The position numbers were made by a program, and so were the translations under genes. A stretch of 64,000 bases of DNA, from contig CAJOGX010000008.1 of NCBI GenBank assembly GCA_905234175.1, forward strand, positions 1-64,000. Direction: 5' to 3'. Positions 43,830-51,973 of the stretch are shown here, in pieces. Position 1 is the stretch's first letter. The number at the start of each line of letters is the position of its first letter. The notes beneath the pieces were generated by a model. It worked only from the letters and a program-made list of their open reading frames with translations, made no database searches and was not told the DNA's origin. The stretch is from an uncultured Selenomonadaceae bacterium. Lineage in GTDB: Bacteria; Bacillota; Negativicutes; Selenomonadales; Selenomonadaceae.

Positions 43830-44821
43830 AATACCGCCTCAATCGTACCAATAATCTCGCCGCGATGATTTTTCAGCGTTGGCGGGAATTTTTTATCGAG
43901 CGCGTCGGCTTCGTCTTTGCTGAGCAGGTCGAACTTTTTGAGCACGGCGATAACCATTGGCGTAACTGCCGCGTAACTGCCGTCCTCAATCTTGAACGCG
44001 ACGCCGAGATTTTCGTCCTTGACGCACAGACAGTAAACCGCGTCGGCGCCAATTTTCGCGATAACCCTGCCGCCGGTAATTTCGGAAACGGCGAGGTCGA
44101 TTCTGCCGGTGCCGGAAAGAACCTGCGGGTAAGCGCTCATAGCGTCGCGGATTTTGGTGGCGGCGGTTTCGTATTCGCCCCAGCCGCCGAGTTTTGGCGT
44201 AGAAAGTCTGGCGTAGGCGAGCGCCATATTGTAGAGCGGCAGGTAGAAAACCGGCACGCCGCAGCCGTCGATACCAATTTCGAGCTGAGATTCTGGAACT
44301 TTCGCCGCCATTGCAACGTGGCTGAAAATAATTTTCTGCGCTTCGTGGTCGGGCTGGGTGTAGCCTTCAAAGGGAACGCCGAGCATTTGCGCCAGCGCGA
44401 TAATCTGCGAGTGCTTGCCGGAACAGGGATTGTGGACGGGCAAAACTTTCTGACCGGCGGCGATTAAATCTTTGAACGCCTTGCCGCTCATCGGTCGCAC
44501 AACGCCGCAATCCAAAACAGATTCGTCAAGCCCAAGCTTTTGCAGAACGCTGCGGACAAGCGCCACGTGATTCGGTTCGCCGCTGTGCGAAGAAACTAAC
44601 AGTGCCAGTTCCTCCTGCGTGATTTTATATTTTTCCAAGCCGCCGTTTTTGACGAAGGGCAGAGCCTGAAACGGTTTCGCCGCCGAGCGCCAGAACATTG
44701 GCAGCTTAGCGTTGCCGACTTCGTGAACAATTTCGCCGGCGCAGTTGACGGCCGCCACGTCGCCGCGATGAATATTTTCGACGTGAGCGCCGCGCGTAAA
44801 GTGCAGAACAATTTCGCTCAT
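43826..44821 (-). CDS. Asparaginase (type of Rhizobium AnsA/asparaginase II, PF06089)
   Basis: The 331-residue protein matches the beta-lactamase-like asparaginase family unrelated to E. coli AnsA/B: WRSAAKPFQALPFV, LLVSSHSGEPNHVALVRSVL, HNPCSGKHSQIIALAQ, and IDGCGVPVFYLPLYNMALAYARL. It should hydrolyse asparagine to aspartate and ammonia. Its ATG overlaps the epimerase stop (ATGA) and its own stop overlaps birA, so an amino acid enzyme is inserted between envelope-sugar genes and birA in one transcription unit. Confidence 0.9.
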   Translation of the reverse strand: MSEIVLHFTRGAHVENIHRGDVAAVNCAGEIVHEVGNAKLPMFWRSAAKPFQALPFVKNGGLEKYKITQEELALLVSSHSGEPNHVALVRSVLQKLGLDESVLDCGVVRPMSGKAFKDLIAAGQKVLPVHNPCSGKHSQIIALAQMLGVPFEGYTQPDHEAQKIIFSHVAMAAKVPESQLEIGIDGCGVPVFYLPLYNMALAYARLSTPKLGGWGEYETAATKIRDAMSAYPQVLSGTGRIDLAVSEITGGRVIAKIGADAVYCLCVKDENLGVAFKIEDGSYAAVTPMVIAVLKKFDLLSKDEADALDKKFPPTLKNHRGEIIGTIEAVF

Positions 44822-45726
44822 GATTTCGCCTCCAGAAATTTTCCAATGCCTTCGCGCAGATTTATTTTCGGCGCCCAGCCTGGCAGAGTTTTAAAATTTT
44901 TCCACGGCACCATAACTTCGCGCTTCCGGTACGGTCGCCCGCCCCACTCGATTGAAAGTTTTTTGCCGGCGACTTCCTCAAAAATTTTCACGACTTCGCG
45001 CAGGGGAATTGGATTGAGCGACGAGACGCCGTAAGTCTCGCAGTAATCGTAGCGGTTCGCCGCAAGATATTCGCCCGCCGCCACGAACGCGCTAACCACG
45101 TCGTCAATGTAGACAATGTCAATCAGCTGGCCGCCAGGCGACATTTTTAAATTTTCGCCGCTCTCGGAAATTTTTTTCAGCAGGCCGAGAATTTTCCCGC
45201 GCTTATCGTCCGGCCCGTACGTGTCGAACAAATGCAGCGCGATACAACGCAGGCCGTGCGCCTCCTCGTAAAATTTTATAATGCTCTCGAAGCATTCTTT
45301 GGTTGCCGCGTAAAGATTAACGGGGCTGTATTCGGCGTCCTCGAAGTGCTGCGCGAATGTGCCGGTGTTCACGAAATTGAAAACGTTGTTCGCTGTCATC
45401 GCGTCCAAAAGTTCAGTACCGAAAGTTATGTTGCTCTGAATCAGAAATTTAATATCGTCGAACTGGTGCGCCGCCATAACGTCCGCCGCCAGATGATAAA
45501 CCACGTCGGGGCGGTTGCCTTCCACGCACAAATCCTCAAGAATATCCAGCACGGTATTTTCGCCGTCGTAAACGTAAAACCTGACGTTGCGGCGGAGATT
45601 TTCGCTGAGCTCGTCGATTTTTGAAGTCGGGCGGACGATAGCAAAAACTTCGTGCCCGTCGCGAACTAAACGCTCGCCGAGGTGATGACCGATAAAGCCC
45701 GTGATACCCGTCATTAAAATTTTCAT
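44818..45726 (-). CDS. NAD-dependent sugar epimerase/reductase (RfbJ-like SDR)
   Basis: The 302-residue extended SDR has GITGFIGHHLGERL for NAD(P) binding, a Ser/Thr region at NTGTFAQHF, and catalytic YAATK (NLYAATKECFE). Sequence flavour is nearest to CDP-abequose/paratose synthase-like reductases and 4-epimerases, which act on 4-keto or 4-hydroxy nucleotide sugars. The substrate probably comes from upstream genes of the operon. GGAGG precedes the ATG. One base separates it from the FAD oxidoreductase upstream. Confidence 0.82.
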   Translation of the reverse strand: MKILMTGITGFIGHHLGERLVRDGHEVFAIVRPTSKIDELSENLRRNVRFYVYDGENTVLDILEDLCVEGNRPDVVYHLAADVMAAHQFDDIKFLIQSNITFGTELLDAMTANNVFNFVNTGTFAQHFEDAEYSPVNLYAATKECFESIIKFYEEAHGLRCIALHLFDTYGPDDKRGKILGLLKKISESGENLKMSPGGQLIDIVYIDDVVSAFVAAGEYLAANRYDYCETYGVSSLNPIPLREVVKIFEEVAGKKLSIEWGGRPYRKREVMVPWKNFKTLPGWAPKINLREGIGKFLEAKS

Positions 45727-45727
45727 T

Positions 45728-47005
45728 TCAAACCTCCAAAGAATTGTAGCCGCTCATGAAACTTTGGTCGCTCCACAGGTAGTCCCATTCGCCGAAGCGC
45801 CCGCAGGAAATTATTCCGTGGCGTTGAACTTCGCGGCGGACGACCTCGCGCAGATTTTCCATGCCGCGATAGAAAATGACGTTGGCAAATTCTACGTGGC
45901 GGCAGTCGATAACCTGAACGTCGGCTCGCTGAGCGATTTGCATTTTCTCAAGGGCGGCGAAAGTTTTTTCAATCAGCTCGGCGTCGGTGAACTTCAGCGG
46001 CATTTCGCGGCTGTAATAAATTTCAAACTGCAACGAACTGCGGTCGGCGGGAACGTTATCGGGAGACTTGTGGCTGGGCGAATGCACACGTGCCGCCGGA
46101 ATATCCTCGTCGTAAATGTAAAACCAGTTCGTCGGGAAGTCGAATTTTTTATTGAAGCCGACGGAAACCAGCGCCATGGAAGTGGTCTGCAACTTTTCAG
46201 CGGCGGCTAAAACTTCCGCGTCGGAGCTGATAAGTTTCGCTAAAAGCGGCAGTGGCATCGTCGAAATCAGTTTTTCGTATTCGCAGGTCTCGCCGTTCGC
46301 GAAGGTCAGAACTTTTTGCGCCGTGTCAATCGCCGTGACGCGCCAGCCGCAGCGAATGTGCAAATGTTTAACGAGTTCCGCGACGAAATTTTTGTAGCCG
46401 CCGCGCTTCGGGTAATTCATGACTTTCGTGTAGTAAACATTTTCGGGCTCGGGGCTGTCTGGGAAGGCGCCGCGCAAAACTTCCTCAAGCGACGGCTGAT
46501 ACATGCGCCCGCCGCACCAGTTGCAGTTCAGATTTTCCGGCGCCGCCGCCCAATATTTCCGCGTGTACCGCGCCGGATATTTTTCCGCAAAATATTTGCC
46601 GTACTGAATTTCCAGCCAGCGCCGGTAGTCCGAAATTTCCCCGTCAGGAATTTTTTCGCGCTCAATAAAACTTTGAATCACGCGAATGCGCTCCTCAACC
46701 GGCAGCTGGCGCAAATTATTTTGAACGGGGTGGCGTACCCAGTAGCCGTCCGCAAAGTTTCGCGACTCGGAAGAGTGTTCGTAGTGCGGCTGGCTGTGGA
46801 AAAGTTTTTTGACAAGTTCCGGCTCGTTGAAAGAAAGGTGAACCTCCTTATCGAAGCGGAAGCCGTCGACGGTGAAATTACCGCAAAGGCCGCCCCAGGT
46901 TTCGTCCGCCTCGAAAATCGTTGCCTGCAAATTTTTTTCGCGCGCAGAAAATCCCGCCGCAATCCCCGCGAAGCCCGCGCCGATTATCGCAATTTCAGTT
47001 TTCAT
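45728..47005 (-). CDS. FAD-dependent oxidoreductase (UDP-galactopyranose mutase-like)
   Basis: The 425-residue flavoprotein begins with IAIIGAGFAGIAAGFSAREK and a second dinucleotide block EADETWGGLCGNF, as in the protoporphyrinogen oxidase/UGM superfamily. The middle holds RYTRKYWAAAPENLNCNWCGGR, and the C-terminus has a flavin-contact block (HGIISCGRFGEWDYLWSDQSF). In sugar operons such proteins act as mutases or oxidases on nucleotide sugars; activity cannot be assigned from sequence. GAGGAGA precedes the ATG. Confidence 0.8.
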   Translation of the reverse strand: MKTEIAIIGAGFAGIAAGFSAREKNLQATIFEADETWGGLCGNFTVDGFRFDKEVHLSFNEPELVKKLFHSQPHYEHSSESRNFADGYWVRHPVQNNLRQLPVEERIRVIQSFIEREKIPDGEISDYRRWLEIQYGKYFAEKYPARYTRKYWAAAPENLNCNWCGGRMYQPSLEEVLRGAFPDSPEPENVYYTKVMNYPKRGGYKNFVAELVKHLHIRCGWRVTAIDTAQKVLTFANGETCEYEKLISTMPLPLLAKLISSDAEVLAAAEKLQTTSMALVSVGFNKKFDFPTNWFYIYDEDIPAARVHSPSHKSPDNVPADRSSLQFEIYYSREMPLKFTDAELIEKTFAALEKMQIAQRADVQVIDCRHVEFANVIFYRGMENLREVVRREVQRHGIISCGRFGEWDYLWSDQSFMSGYNSLEV

Positions 47006-47014
47006 AAAATCTCC

Positions 47015-48256
47015 TCAAAGCATGTACCGGCAGTCTACAATTTTTTTGCCGCCAAAACTCGGCACGCCGCGAAATTCCTCCCACGCCGTGACAATCGCCA
47101 GCACGTCCGCCGCGTCGTAAACTTCCCGCGCGCTCTGTAAAATTTTCACCGGCAAATTGGGATAACGTCTGGCAAATTCTTCGTTCGCAGCTGGGTCGTA
47201 CGCCACAATTTTTTCATAGCCCGCCGCCAGAATTTCCTGAATGATATGCAGCGCCGGAGTGTCGCGCACGTCGTCGGAAAGCGGCTTGAAGCTCAGTCCC
47301 AAAATTCCAATCGTAGCGTTGGCGCTGAGATTTTTGACGATTTGCCGCGCGATATTTTTCGGGCGCTGGTCGTTCGTAGCGATAACATTTTTGAGAATTT
47401 GCGGCTCGAAACCTTTGGTCTTGCTCTGCGCGAACATGGCGTTGGTGTCCTTGGGCAGGCAGTAGCCGCCGTAGCCACAACCTGGGTAAACGTAGCTGGT
47501 CATGTTGCAGCCGTTCCAGCGCTTGTCCATGTGCAAAATCCTGAACGCCTCGGCGACTTCAATCCCGCCAATCGTGTCGGCAACCTGCGCCATTTCGTTG
47601 GAAAAACTAATCAGCGTCGCCAGCAGCGTATTCGACAGATATTTGATAAATTCGCCGGTCGAGGGCGTGACGCATTTAATCGGAATGTTCATCGGCGCGT
47701 AGAGTTTGACGAGCATTTCGCGGGCGCGTTCGTTATCGCAGCCAATAACAATTCTGTCGGCGCCGATGAAATCTTCCCAGCAGTGCCCTTCGCGCAAAAA
47801 TTCGGGATTGTTCGCCACGGCAAAATTTTTCGAGCCGCCGGTTTTTTCCGCGACGTAAGGAATAATTTTTTCAGAGGTCGTTGAAGGCGGAATCGTGGAC
47901 TTGGTAACCAGCACGCGGAATTTTTCATCCGCCACGGCGTCAATCGTCATATCAACCGCCGAAAATAAAAATTTCAAATCAGCGGAGCCGTCCGCGCCGT
48001 AGGGCGTGCCGACGCAGTAATAAATAATTTCGCTGTCAGCAACCGCCGCCGCAACGTCGTCCGTCACGAAAAAGTTTTTGTTCAGATGTTCCGCCAGAAC
48101 TTTATCCATGTGCGGCTCAAGGAACGGCAACTTCCCAGCGCGAAGAATTTTTTTGCGCTCAGCGTCCACGTCAACGCCGTAAACTTTGCAGCCCAAATGC
48201 GCGAAGCCCAGCGCCGTCGTCAAGCCCACGAAGCCCAATCCGAAAACTGTCACCAT
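47015..48256 (-). CDS. Nucleotide-sugar 6-dehydrogenase (UDP-glucose dehydrogenase-like)
   Basis: The 413-residue protein is a UDP-glucose/GDP-mannose dehydrogenase family member. It has N-terminal VTVFGLGFVGLTTALGFA, CVGTPYG, KSTIPPSTTSEKI, PEFLREG, the catalytic Cys in VYPGCGYGGYCLPKDT, and a C-terminal Rossmann domain ILGLSFKPLSDDVRDTPA. It would oxidise C6 of a nucleotide sugar to the uronate with two NAD+. With the neighbouring UXS-like decarboxylase the likely route is UDP-glucuronate to UDP-xylose. AGGAGA precedes the ATG. Confidence 0.9.
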   Translation of the reverse strand: MVTVFGLGFVGLTTALGFAHLGCKVYGVDVDAERKKILRAGKLPFLEPHMDKVLAEHLNKNFFVTDDVAAAVADSEIIYYCVGTPYGADGSADLKFLFSAVDMTIDAVADEKFRVLVTKSTIPPSTTSEKIIPYVAEKTGGSKNFAVANNPEFLREGHCWEDFIGADRIVIGCDNERAREMLVKLYAPMNIPIKCVTPSTGEFIKYLSNTLLATLISFSNEMAQVADTIGGIEVAEAFRILHMDKRWNGCNMTSYVYPGCGYGGYCLPKDTNAMFAQSKTKGFEPQILKNVIATNDQRPKNIARQIVKNLSANATIGILGLSFKPLSDDVRDTPALHIIQEILAAGYEKIVAYDPAANEEFARRYPNLPVKILQSAREVYDAADVLAIVTAWEEFRGVPSFGGKKIVDCRYML

Positions 48257-48294
48257 AATAATTTCTCCTATAAAAATTTTACAAAATCAGCGAA

Positions 48295-49401
48295 CTACCA
48301 TTCGAGATTTATAATGCCCCACCCCCGTTTAGTTTCCCTGACGAACTGCAAAAATCTTTCTACGCCCTGTTCAACCTGAATCGTTGGTTCGTAGCCGAGA
48401 ATTTTGCGCGCCTTGGAAATATCTGGGCAGCGGCGCTGAGGATTGTCGGTCAGATAATCTTTGTCGGCGCTAACGGCGTAGTTAATTTTTCCGGCGTAGT
48501 TGAAAATTTTCCTGCCAGCGTCGCGGTAAATTTCGGCCAGTTGCGTGATAGAAATTTCGGGCTTGTCGATACCGATGTTGAAAAAATCGTACTGACCGTA
48601 GAGCAGAGTTTTGAGACAGCCTGCGGCGGTATCGGCGATGTAGCAGAAAGTTCGCGTTGGCGCTCCGCTCGAAAGAATCGTGAGGTCTTCGCCGTGGAAA
48701 ATGTTGTTGGCGAAATCTGCAACGACGCGCTTGTCATTGATTTTCATGCCAGGGCCGTAAGCGTTGAACAGGCGCACGACGCTGACGGGCAGATTAAATT
48801 CCAGCGCGAAATATTTGCAGAGGGTTTCGCCGAAGCGCTTGGACTCGTCGTAGCAGGCGCGCGGACCGGTGCAGCTGACGTTGCCGTTATAATTTTCGTC
48901 GGTGGGAACTTTGTCGGCGGGCGGGTCGCCGTAAATTTCGCTGGTCGAGAAAAATAAAAAGCCGCGCAGATTTTTTTCGCGGTAAAATTCCAGCAGCCGC
49001 CGCAAGCCCCAAACATTCGCGTCAATCGTTTCAATCGGGAACTGGCGGTAGAAAGTCGGCGAGGCGATAGACGCCATGTGCAGGACGAAATTTGCGTCCG
49101 CCGCGTCGGGAATGTCTTCGATTTTGTCGCTGATAATGTCGAACTTTTTGAAGACAACGCGAGGGTCATCGGAAATATTTTCAATCCAGGCGGGCTTGCC
49201 GAGAATAAAATTGTCGAGGCAGACAACTTTCTTGAAGTTCAGGACGTCGCGGAACTTGTAGAAAAAGTGCGTGAGGTAAAAGCCCATCGTGCCGGCGGCG
49301 CCGGTAATTAGAATCGTGCTGCCGGAAAATTTTTCGCGCTCGGCGTCGCGCAGGCTGTCGAAGGTGTACGCCAAATCCAAACTGAACTGCTTGCTAATCA
49401 T
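48295..49401 (-). CDS. NAD-dependent epimerase/decarboxylase (UDP-glucuronate decarboxylase-like)
   Basis: The 368-residue extended SDR has ILITGAAGTMGFYLTHFF, HMASIASPTFYRQFPIETI, FFSTSEIYGDPP and catalytic GPRACYDESKRFGE, the wording of UDP-xylose synthases (GPRxCYDExKR). It would decarboxylate UDP-glucuronate made by the adjacent dehydrogenase, unless it uses a CDP-sugar made by RfbF. The ATG at 49401 has GGGAGTGA upstream and lies four bases after the rfbF stop. Upstream in-frame sequence is antisense to rfbF codons and is not part of it. Confidence 0.85.
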   Translation of the reverse strand: MISKQFSLDLAYTFDSLRDAEREKFSGSTILITGAAGTMGFYLTHFFYKFRDVLNFKKVVCLDNFILGKPAWIENISDDPRVVFKKFDIISDKIEDIPDAADANFVLHMASIASPTFYRQFPIETIDANVWGLRRLLEFYREKNLRGFLFFSTSEIYGDPPADKVPTDENYNGNVSCTGPRACYDESKRFGETLCKYFALEFNLPVSVVRLFNAYGPGMKINDKRVVADFANNIFHGEDLTILSSGAPTRTFCYIADTAAGCLKTLLYGQYDFFNIGIDKPEISITQLAEIYRDAGRKIFNYAGKINYAVSADKDYLTDNPQRRCPDISKARKILGYEPTIQVEQGVERFLQFVRETKRGWGIINLEW

Positions 49402-49405
49402 AAAA

Positions 49406-50173
49406 TCACTCCCAGGTTTTCCACGGCGCGCCGCTTTTCCAAAATTCTTCGAGCCGCATTTTGTCGCGCAGGGTATCCATGCACTGCCAGAAGCCGCCGT
49501 GCCGGTACGCCATAACTTCACCGGCCTGCGTCAGCTTTTTCATTGGCTCCTGCTCGAACGAAACGTCGCCGTCGATAAAATCAAAAACTTTCGCGCTGAG
49601 CACCATGTAACCGGCGTTAATCCAGCCAACGTCGTCCTTACTTTTTTCGCGGAACGCCAGAACTTTGTCGCCGTCGAAGTCGAGGTAACCGAAGCGACTT
49701 TCGGGCTTGACTGCGGTAATCGTGCAGATTTTCCTGTGAGACTTGTGGAACTTCACCAGCTCAGAAATATCCACGTCCGAAACGCCGTCGCCGTAAGTCA
49801 GAAGGAACGTGTCGCCCTCAACGTACGGCTGAATTTTTTTGACGCGGCCGCCGGTCAGCGTGCTGTAGCCGGTGTCCACTACGGTAACTTTCCAGTCCTC
49901 AGAAAAATTGTTGTGAACTCTTGCGCGAACTTCGCCGCGAAAATCAAAAGTCACGTCGCTGTTGTGGAGCACGTAGTCCGCGAAATATTTTTTGATAACG
50001 TGCTGTTTGTAGCCGGCGCAAATTACGAACTCGTTGAAGCAGTGGTGCTCGTATTCTTTCATGATATGCCAGAGAATCGGCTTGCCGCCAATTTCAATCA
50101 TCGGTTTAGGAATTAGCTGGGACTCCTCGCTGATACGCGTGCCGAAGCCGCCAGCCAGAATTACTACCTTCAA
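49406..50173 (-). CDS. rfbF: Glucose-1-phosphate cytidylyltransferase
   Basis: RfbF makes CDP-glucose from CTP and glucose-1-phosphate. The 255-residue protein has VVILAGGFGTRISEESQLIPKPMIEIGGKPILWHIM, the TYGDGVSDVDI metal site, and PESRFGYLDFDGD, all characteristic of the enzyme. The start is TTG at 50173 with GGGAGGG 8 nt upstream; the upstream in-frame stretch lies in the divergent promoter region. It is the first gene of the minus-strand nucleotide-sugar run. The expected next enzymes RfbG and RfbH are absent. Confidence 0.93.
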   Translation of the reverse strand: MKVVILAGGFGTRISEESQLIPKPMIEIGGKPILWHIMKEYEHHCFNEFVICAGYKQHVIKKYFADYVLHNSDVTFDFRGEVRARVHNNFSEDWKVTVVDTGYSTLTGGRVKKIQPYVEGDTFLLTYGDGVSDVDISELVKFHKSHRKICTITAVKPESRFGYLDFDGDKVLAFREKSKDDVGWINAGYMVLSAKVFDFIDGDVSFEQEPMKKLTQAGEVMAYRHGGFWQCMDTLRDKMRLEEFWKSGAPWKTWE

Positions 50174-50190
50174 AAATTTTCCCTCCCAGA

Positions 50191-50220
50191 TTGACAAAAA
50201 CTTCGCGCAGATTATATGAT
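50191..50220 (+). promoter_or_regulatory. Promoter of the SMR exporter gene
   Basis: TTGACA (50191-50196), an 18-nt spacer and TATGAT (50215-50220). The predicted leader is only about 30 nt, too short for a guanidine riboswitch. Confidence 0.65.
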
Positions 50221-50257
50221 ACCGCGTGGATTTTTTCAACGGCGGAGCGTGATTGAA

Positions 50258-50572
50258 TTGAGCTGGATTTATCTTTTAGTCGCAGGATTTTTTGAGATAT
50301 TCTGGGCGGTCGGGCTGAAAATTTCGCACGGGTTTTCGCGGCTGATACCGAGCGCGCTGACGCTTTTCGGAATGGTGGCGAGCTTTTATTTCCTGTCGCT
50401 GGCGCTGAAAAAACTGCCGCTGTCGACTTCCTACGCGGTCTGGACGGGAATTGGAACGGCGGGCACGGTTTTATTCGGCGTGTTTTATTTCCACGAATCG
50501 ATAAGCGCGGCGCATGTGATTTGCGTGGCGCTGATAATCTGCGGGATTGTCGGCTTAAGATTTCTGAGCTGA
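50258..50572 (+). CDS. SMR-family exporter, SugE/Gdx type
   Basis: The 104-residue protein has four transmembrane helices and the SugE/Gdx landmarks SWIYLLVAGFFEIFWAVGLK (with the transport Glu) and TSYAVWTGIGTAGTVLFG. Proteins of this subtype export guanidinium, some also quaternary ammonium compounds. The TTG at 50258 gives the normal SMR length and a GGAG 10 nt upstream; an in-frame GTG at 50249 sits on top of that site. It is divergent from rfbF. Confidence 0.88.
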   Translation: MSWIYLLVAGFFEIFWAVGLKISHGFSRLIPSALTLFGMVASFYFLSLALKKLPLSTSYAVWTGIGTAGTVLFGVFYFHESISAAHVICVALIICGIVGLRFLS

Positions 50573-50584
50573 AAAATTTTGCTA

Positions 50585-50612
50585 TCGACAAATTCAAAAT
50601 TCGTGCTACAAT
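50585..50612 (+). promoter_or_regulatory. Promoter of the rubredoxin gene
   Basis: TCGACA (50585-50590), a 16-nt spacer and TACAAT (50607-50612), with TG one base before the -10. Confidence 0.55.
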
Positions 50613-50649
50613 TACGGCGTGCGATAAAATTTTTTAGGAGGAATTTAGA

Positions 50650-50808
50650 ATGAAGTACATCTGCAACGTCTGCGGGTACGAGTACGACGAGGAAGCCGGC
50701 GACCCCGATAACGGGATTGAGCCTGGCACGAAGTTCGAGGATTTGCCGGAAGATTTCGTTTGCCCGCTCTGCGGCGTCGGTAAGGAAGATTTTTCCGTCG
50801 AAGAATAA
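50650..50808 (+). CDS. Rubredoxin
   Basis: This 52-residue protein is a classical rubredoxin with a single Fe(Cys)4 centre: [20 protein letters not shown] supplies the first CxxC pair and [13 protein letters not shown] the second, at normal spacing. It carries electrons in anaerobes, for example to oxygen- or peroxide-reducing enzymes. TAGGAGGAA precedes the ATG. malate dehydrogenase starts 36 nt downstream with its own ribosome site; the two may be cotranscribed. Confidence 0.95.
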   Translation: MKYICNVCGYEYDEEAGDPDNGIEPGTKFEDLPEDFVCPLCGVGKEDFSVEE

Positions 50809-50844
50809 TTTTCGGCGCAAATTAAAAATTGGAGGAATGTTATT

Positions 50845-51795
50845 ATGAAAGTTACAGTTGTTGGTGCAGGTAACGTCGGCGCGACGGTTGCGAACGTCCT
50901 GGCTACGAAGGCTTTTGCCAGCGAAGTCGTTCTGATTGACATCAAGGAAGGGCTGTCCGAGGGCAAGGCGATGGACATTATGCAGACCGCGCACATGCTC
51001 AACTTTGACACGAAAGTTACGGGCGTCACGAACGATTACAGCGCGACGGCGGGTTCGCAGGTTGTAGTTATCACCTCCGGCATTCCGCGCAAGCCTGGCA
51101 TGAGCCGCGAAGACCTTATCAGCACCAACGCGAAAATCGTTAAAAGCGTCGTCGACCAGATTCTTGCAAATTCGCCCGACGCGATTCTCGTTATCATTTC
51201 CAATCCGATGGACGCAATGACGTACCTGACGCTGAAAGATTCCAAGCTCCCGCGCAACCGCGTTATCGGACAGGGCGGTATGCTCGACAGCAGCCGTTTC
51301 CGTTACTTCCTCGCGAAGGCGCTCACTGAAGCCGGTTACCCCGCGACTCCTACGGACGTAGACGGCATGGTCGTCGGCGGGCACAGCGATAAAACTATGG
51401 TGCCGCTCGTCAGCCTCGCAACTTATCGCGGCATTCCGGTAACCCAGCTCCTCAGCGCCGAAGCAATTCAGCAGGCTGTTGAAGATACGAAAGTTGGCGG
51501 CGCAACGCTCACGAAACTTCTTGGAACTTCCGCGTGGTACGCACCTGGCGCGGCGGCGGCGGCTCTCGTCGAAGCCATTGCACTTGACGCGAAGAAACTT
51601 ATTCCCTGCTGCGTCTACCTCGACGGCGAATACGGCGAAAAAGACCTGTGCATTGGCGTGCCCGTTATCCTCGGCAAAAACGGCTGCGAAAAAATCGTCG
51701 AAGTTCAGTTCTCCGAAGACGAAAAGGCGAAGTTCGCTGAAAGCGTAGCGGCGGCTCGCAATACCAATTCCAAGCTCGGCGACGCGCTCAAATAA
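50845..51795 (+). CDS. mdh: Malate dehydrogenase
   Basis: The 316-residue LDH/MDH-family enzyme interconverts malate and oxaloacetate with NAD+. It has VTVVGAGNVGATVANVLA, GIPRKPGMSREDL (the Arg-Lys-Pro-Gly-Met-Ser-Arg loop marks a malate enzyme rather than lactate dehydrogenase), ISNPMDAMTYL and catalytic GGHSDKTMVPL. TTGGAGG lies 8 nt before the ATG. Codons are strongly C-ending, in keeping with high expression in the reductive succinate/propionate branch usual for this lineage (inference). A terminator follows. Confidence 0.95.
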   Translation: MKVTVVGAGNVGATVANVLATKAFASEVVLIDIKEGLSEGKAMDIMQTAHMLNFDTKVTGVTNDYSATAGSQVVVITSGIPRKPGMSREDLISTNAKIVKSVVDQILANSPDAILVIISNPMDAMTYLTLKDSKLPRNRVIGQGGMLDSSRFRYFLAKALTEAGYPATPTDVDGMVVGGHSDKTMVPLVSLATYRGIPVTQLLSAEAIQQAVEDTKVGGATLTKLLGTSAWYAPGAAAAALVEAIALDAKKLIPCCVYLDGEYGEKDLCIGVPVILGKNGCEKIVEVQFSEDEKAKFAESVAAARNTNSKLGDALK

Positions 51796-51818
51796 TTTTT
51801 TTATCCGTAAACTTTTTA

Positions 51819-51855
51819 AAGCCCTGCTGCGATTTGCGGCGGGCTTATTTTTTAT
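51819..51855 (+). terminator. Intrinsic terminator of mdh
   Basis: AAGCCC (51819-51824) pairs with GGGCTT (51841-51846), with further GC pairs inside, followed by ATTTTTTATT. Confidence 0.75.
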
Positions 51856-51865
51856 TCCAGAACGT

Positions 51866-51889
51866 AAAAAAACCCGATGGCCAATCGGG
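51866..51889 (-). terminator. Intrinsic terminator of the 235-codon gene
   Basis: On the minus strand CCCGAT-TGGCC-ATCGGG (complement of 51873-51889) followed by seven T (51872-51866). Confidence 0.8.
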
Positions 51890-51910
51890 CTCCTTTAATT
51901 TGGACAACCA

Positions 51911-51973
51911 ATGTTCATTACCAATATTATTAAACGCGTCTGCCGTGGCGGAAGCTGCGGCTTTTTAAATTAA
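51911..51973 (+). CDS. Candidate 20-residue peptide
   Basis: ATG 51911 opens MFITNIIKRV followed by CRGGSCGFLN and stops at 51973, overlapping the end of the minus-strand gene by 9 bp. Codons of the second half (CGC GTC TGC CGT GGC) are the ones preferred in well expressed genes here. The ribosome site is poor (GGA, 7 nt upstream) and no promoter was found between the mdh terminator and the ATG. It is listed only as a possibility. Confidence 0.2.
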   Translation: MFITNIIKRVCRGGSCGFLN

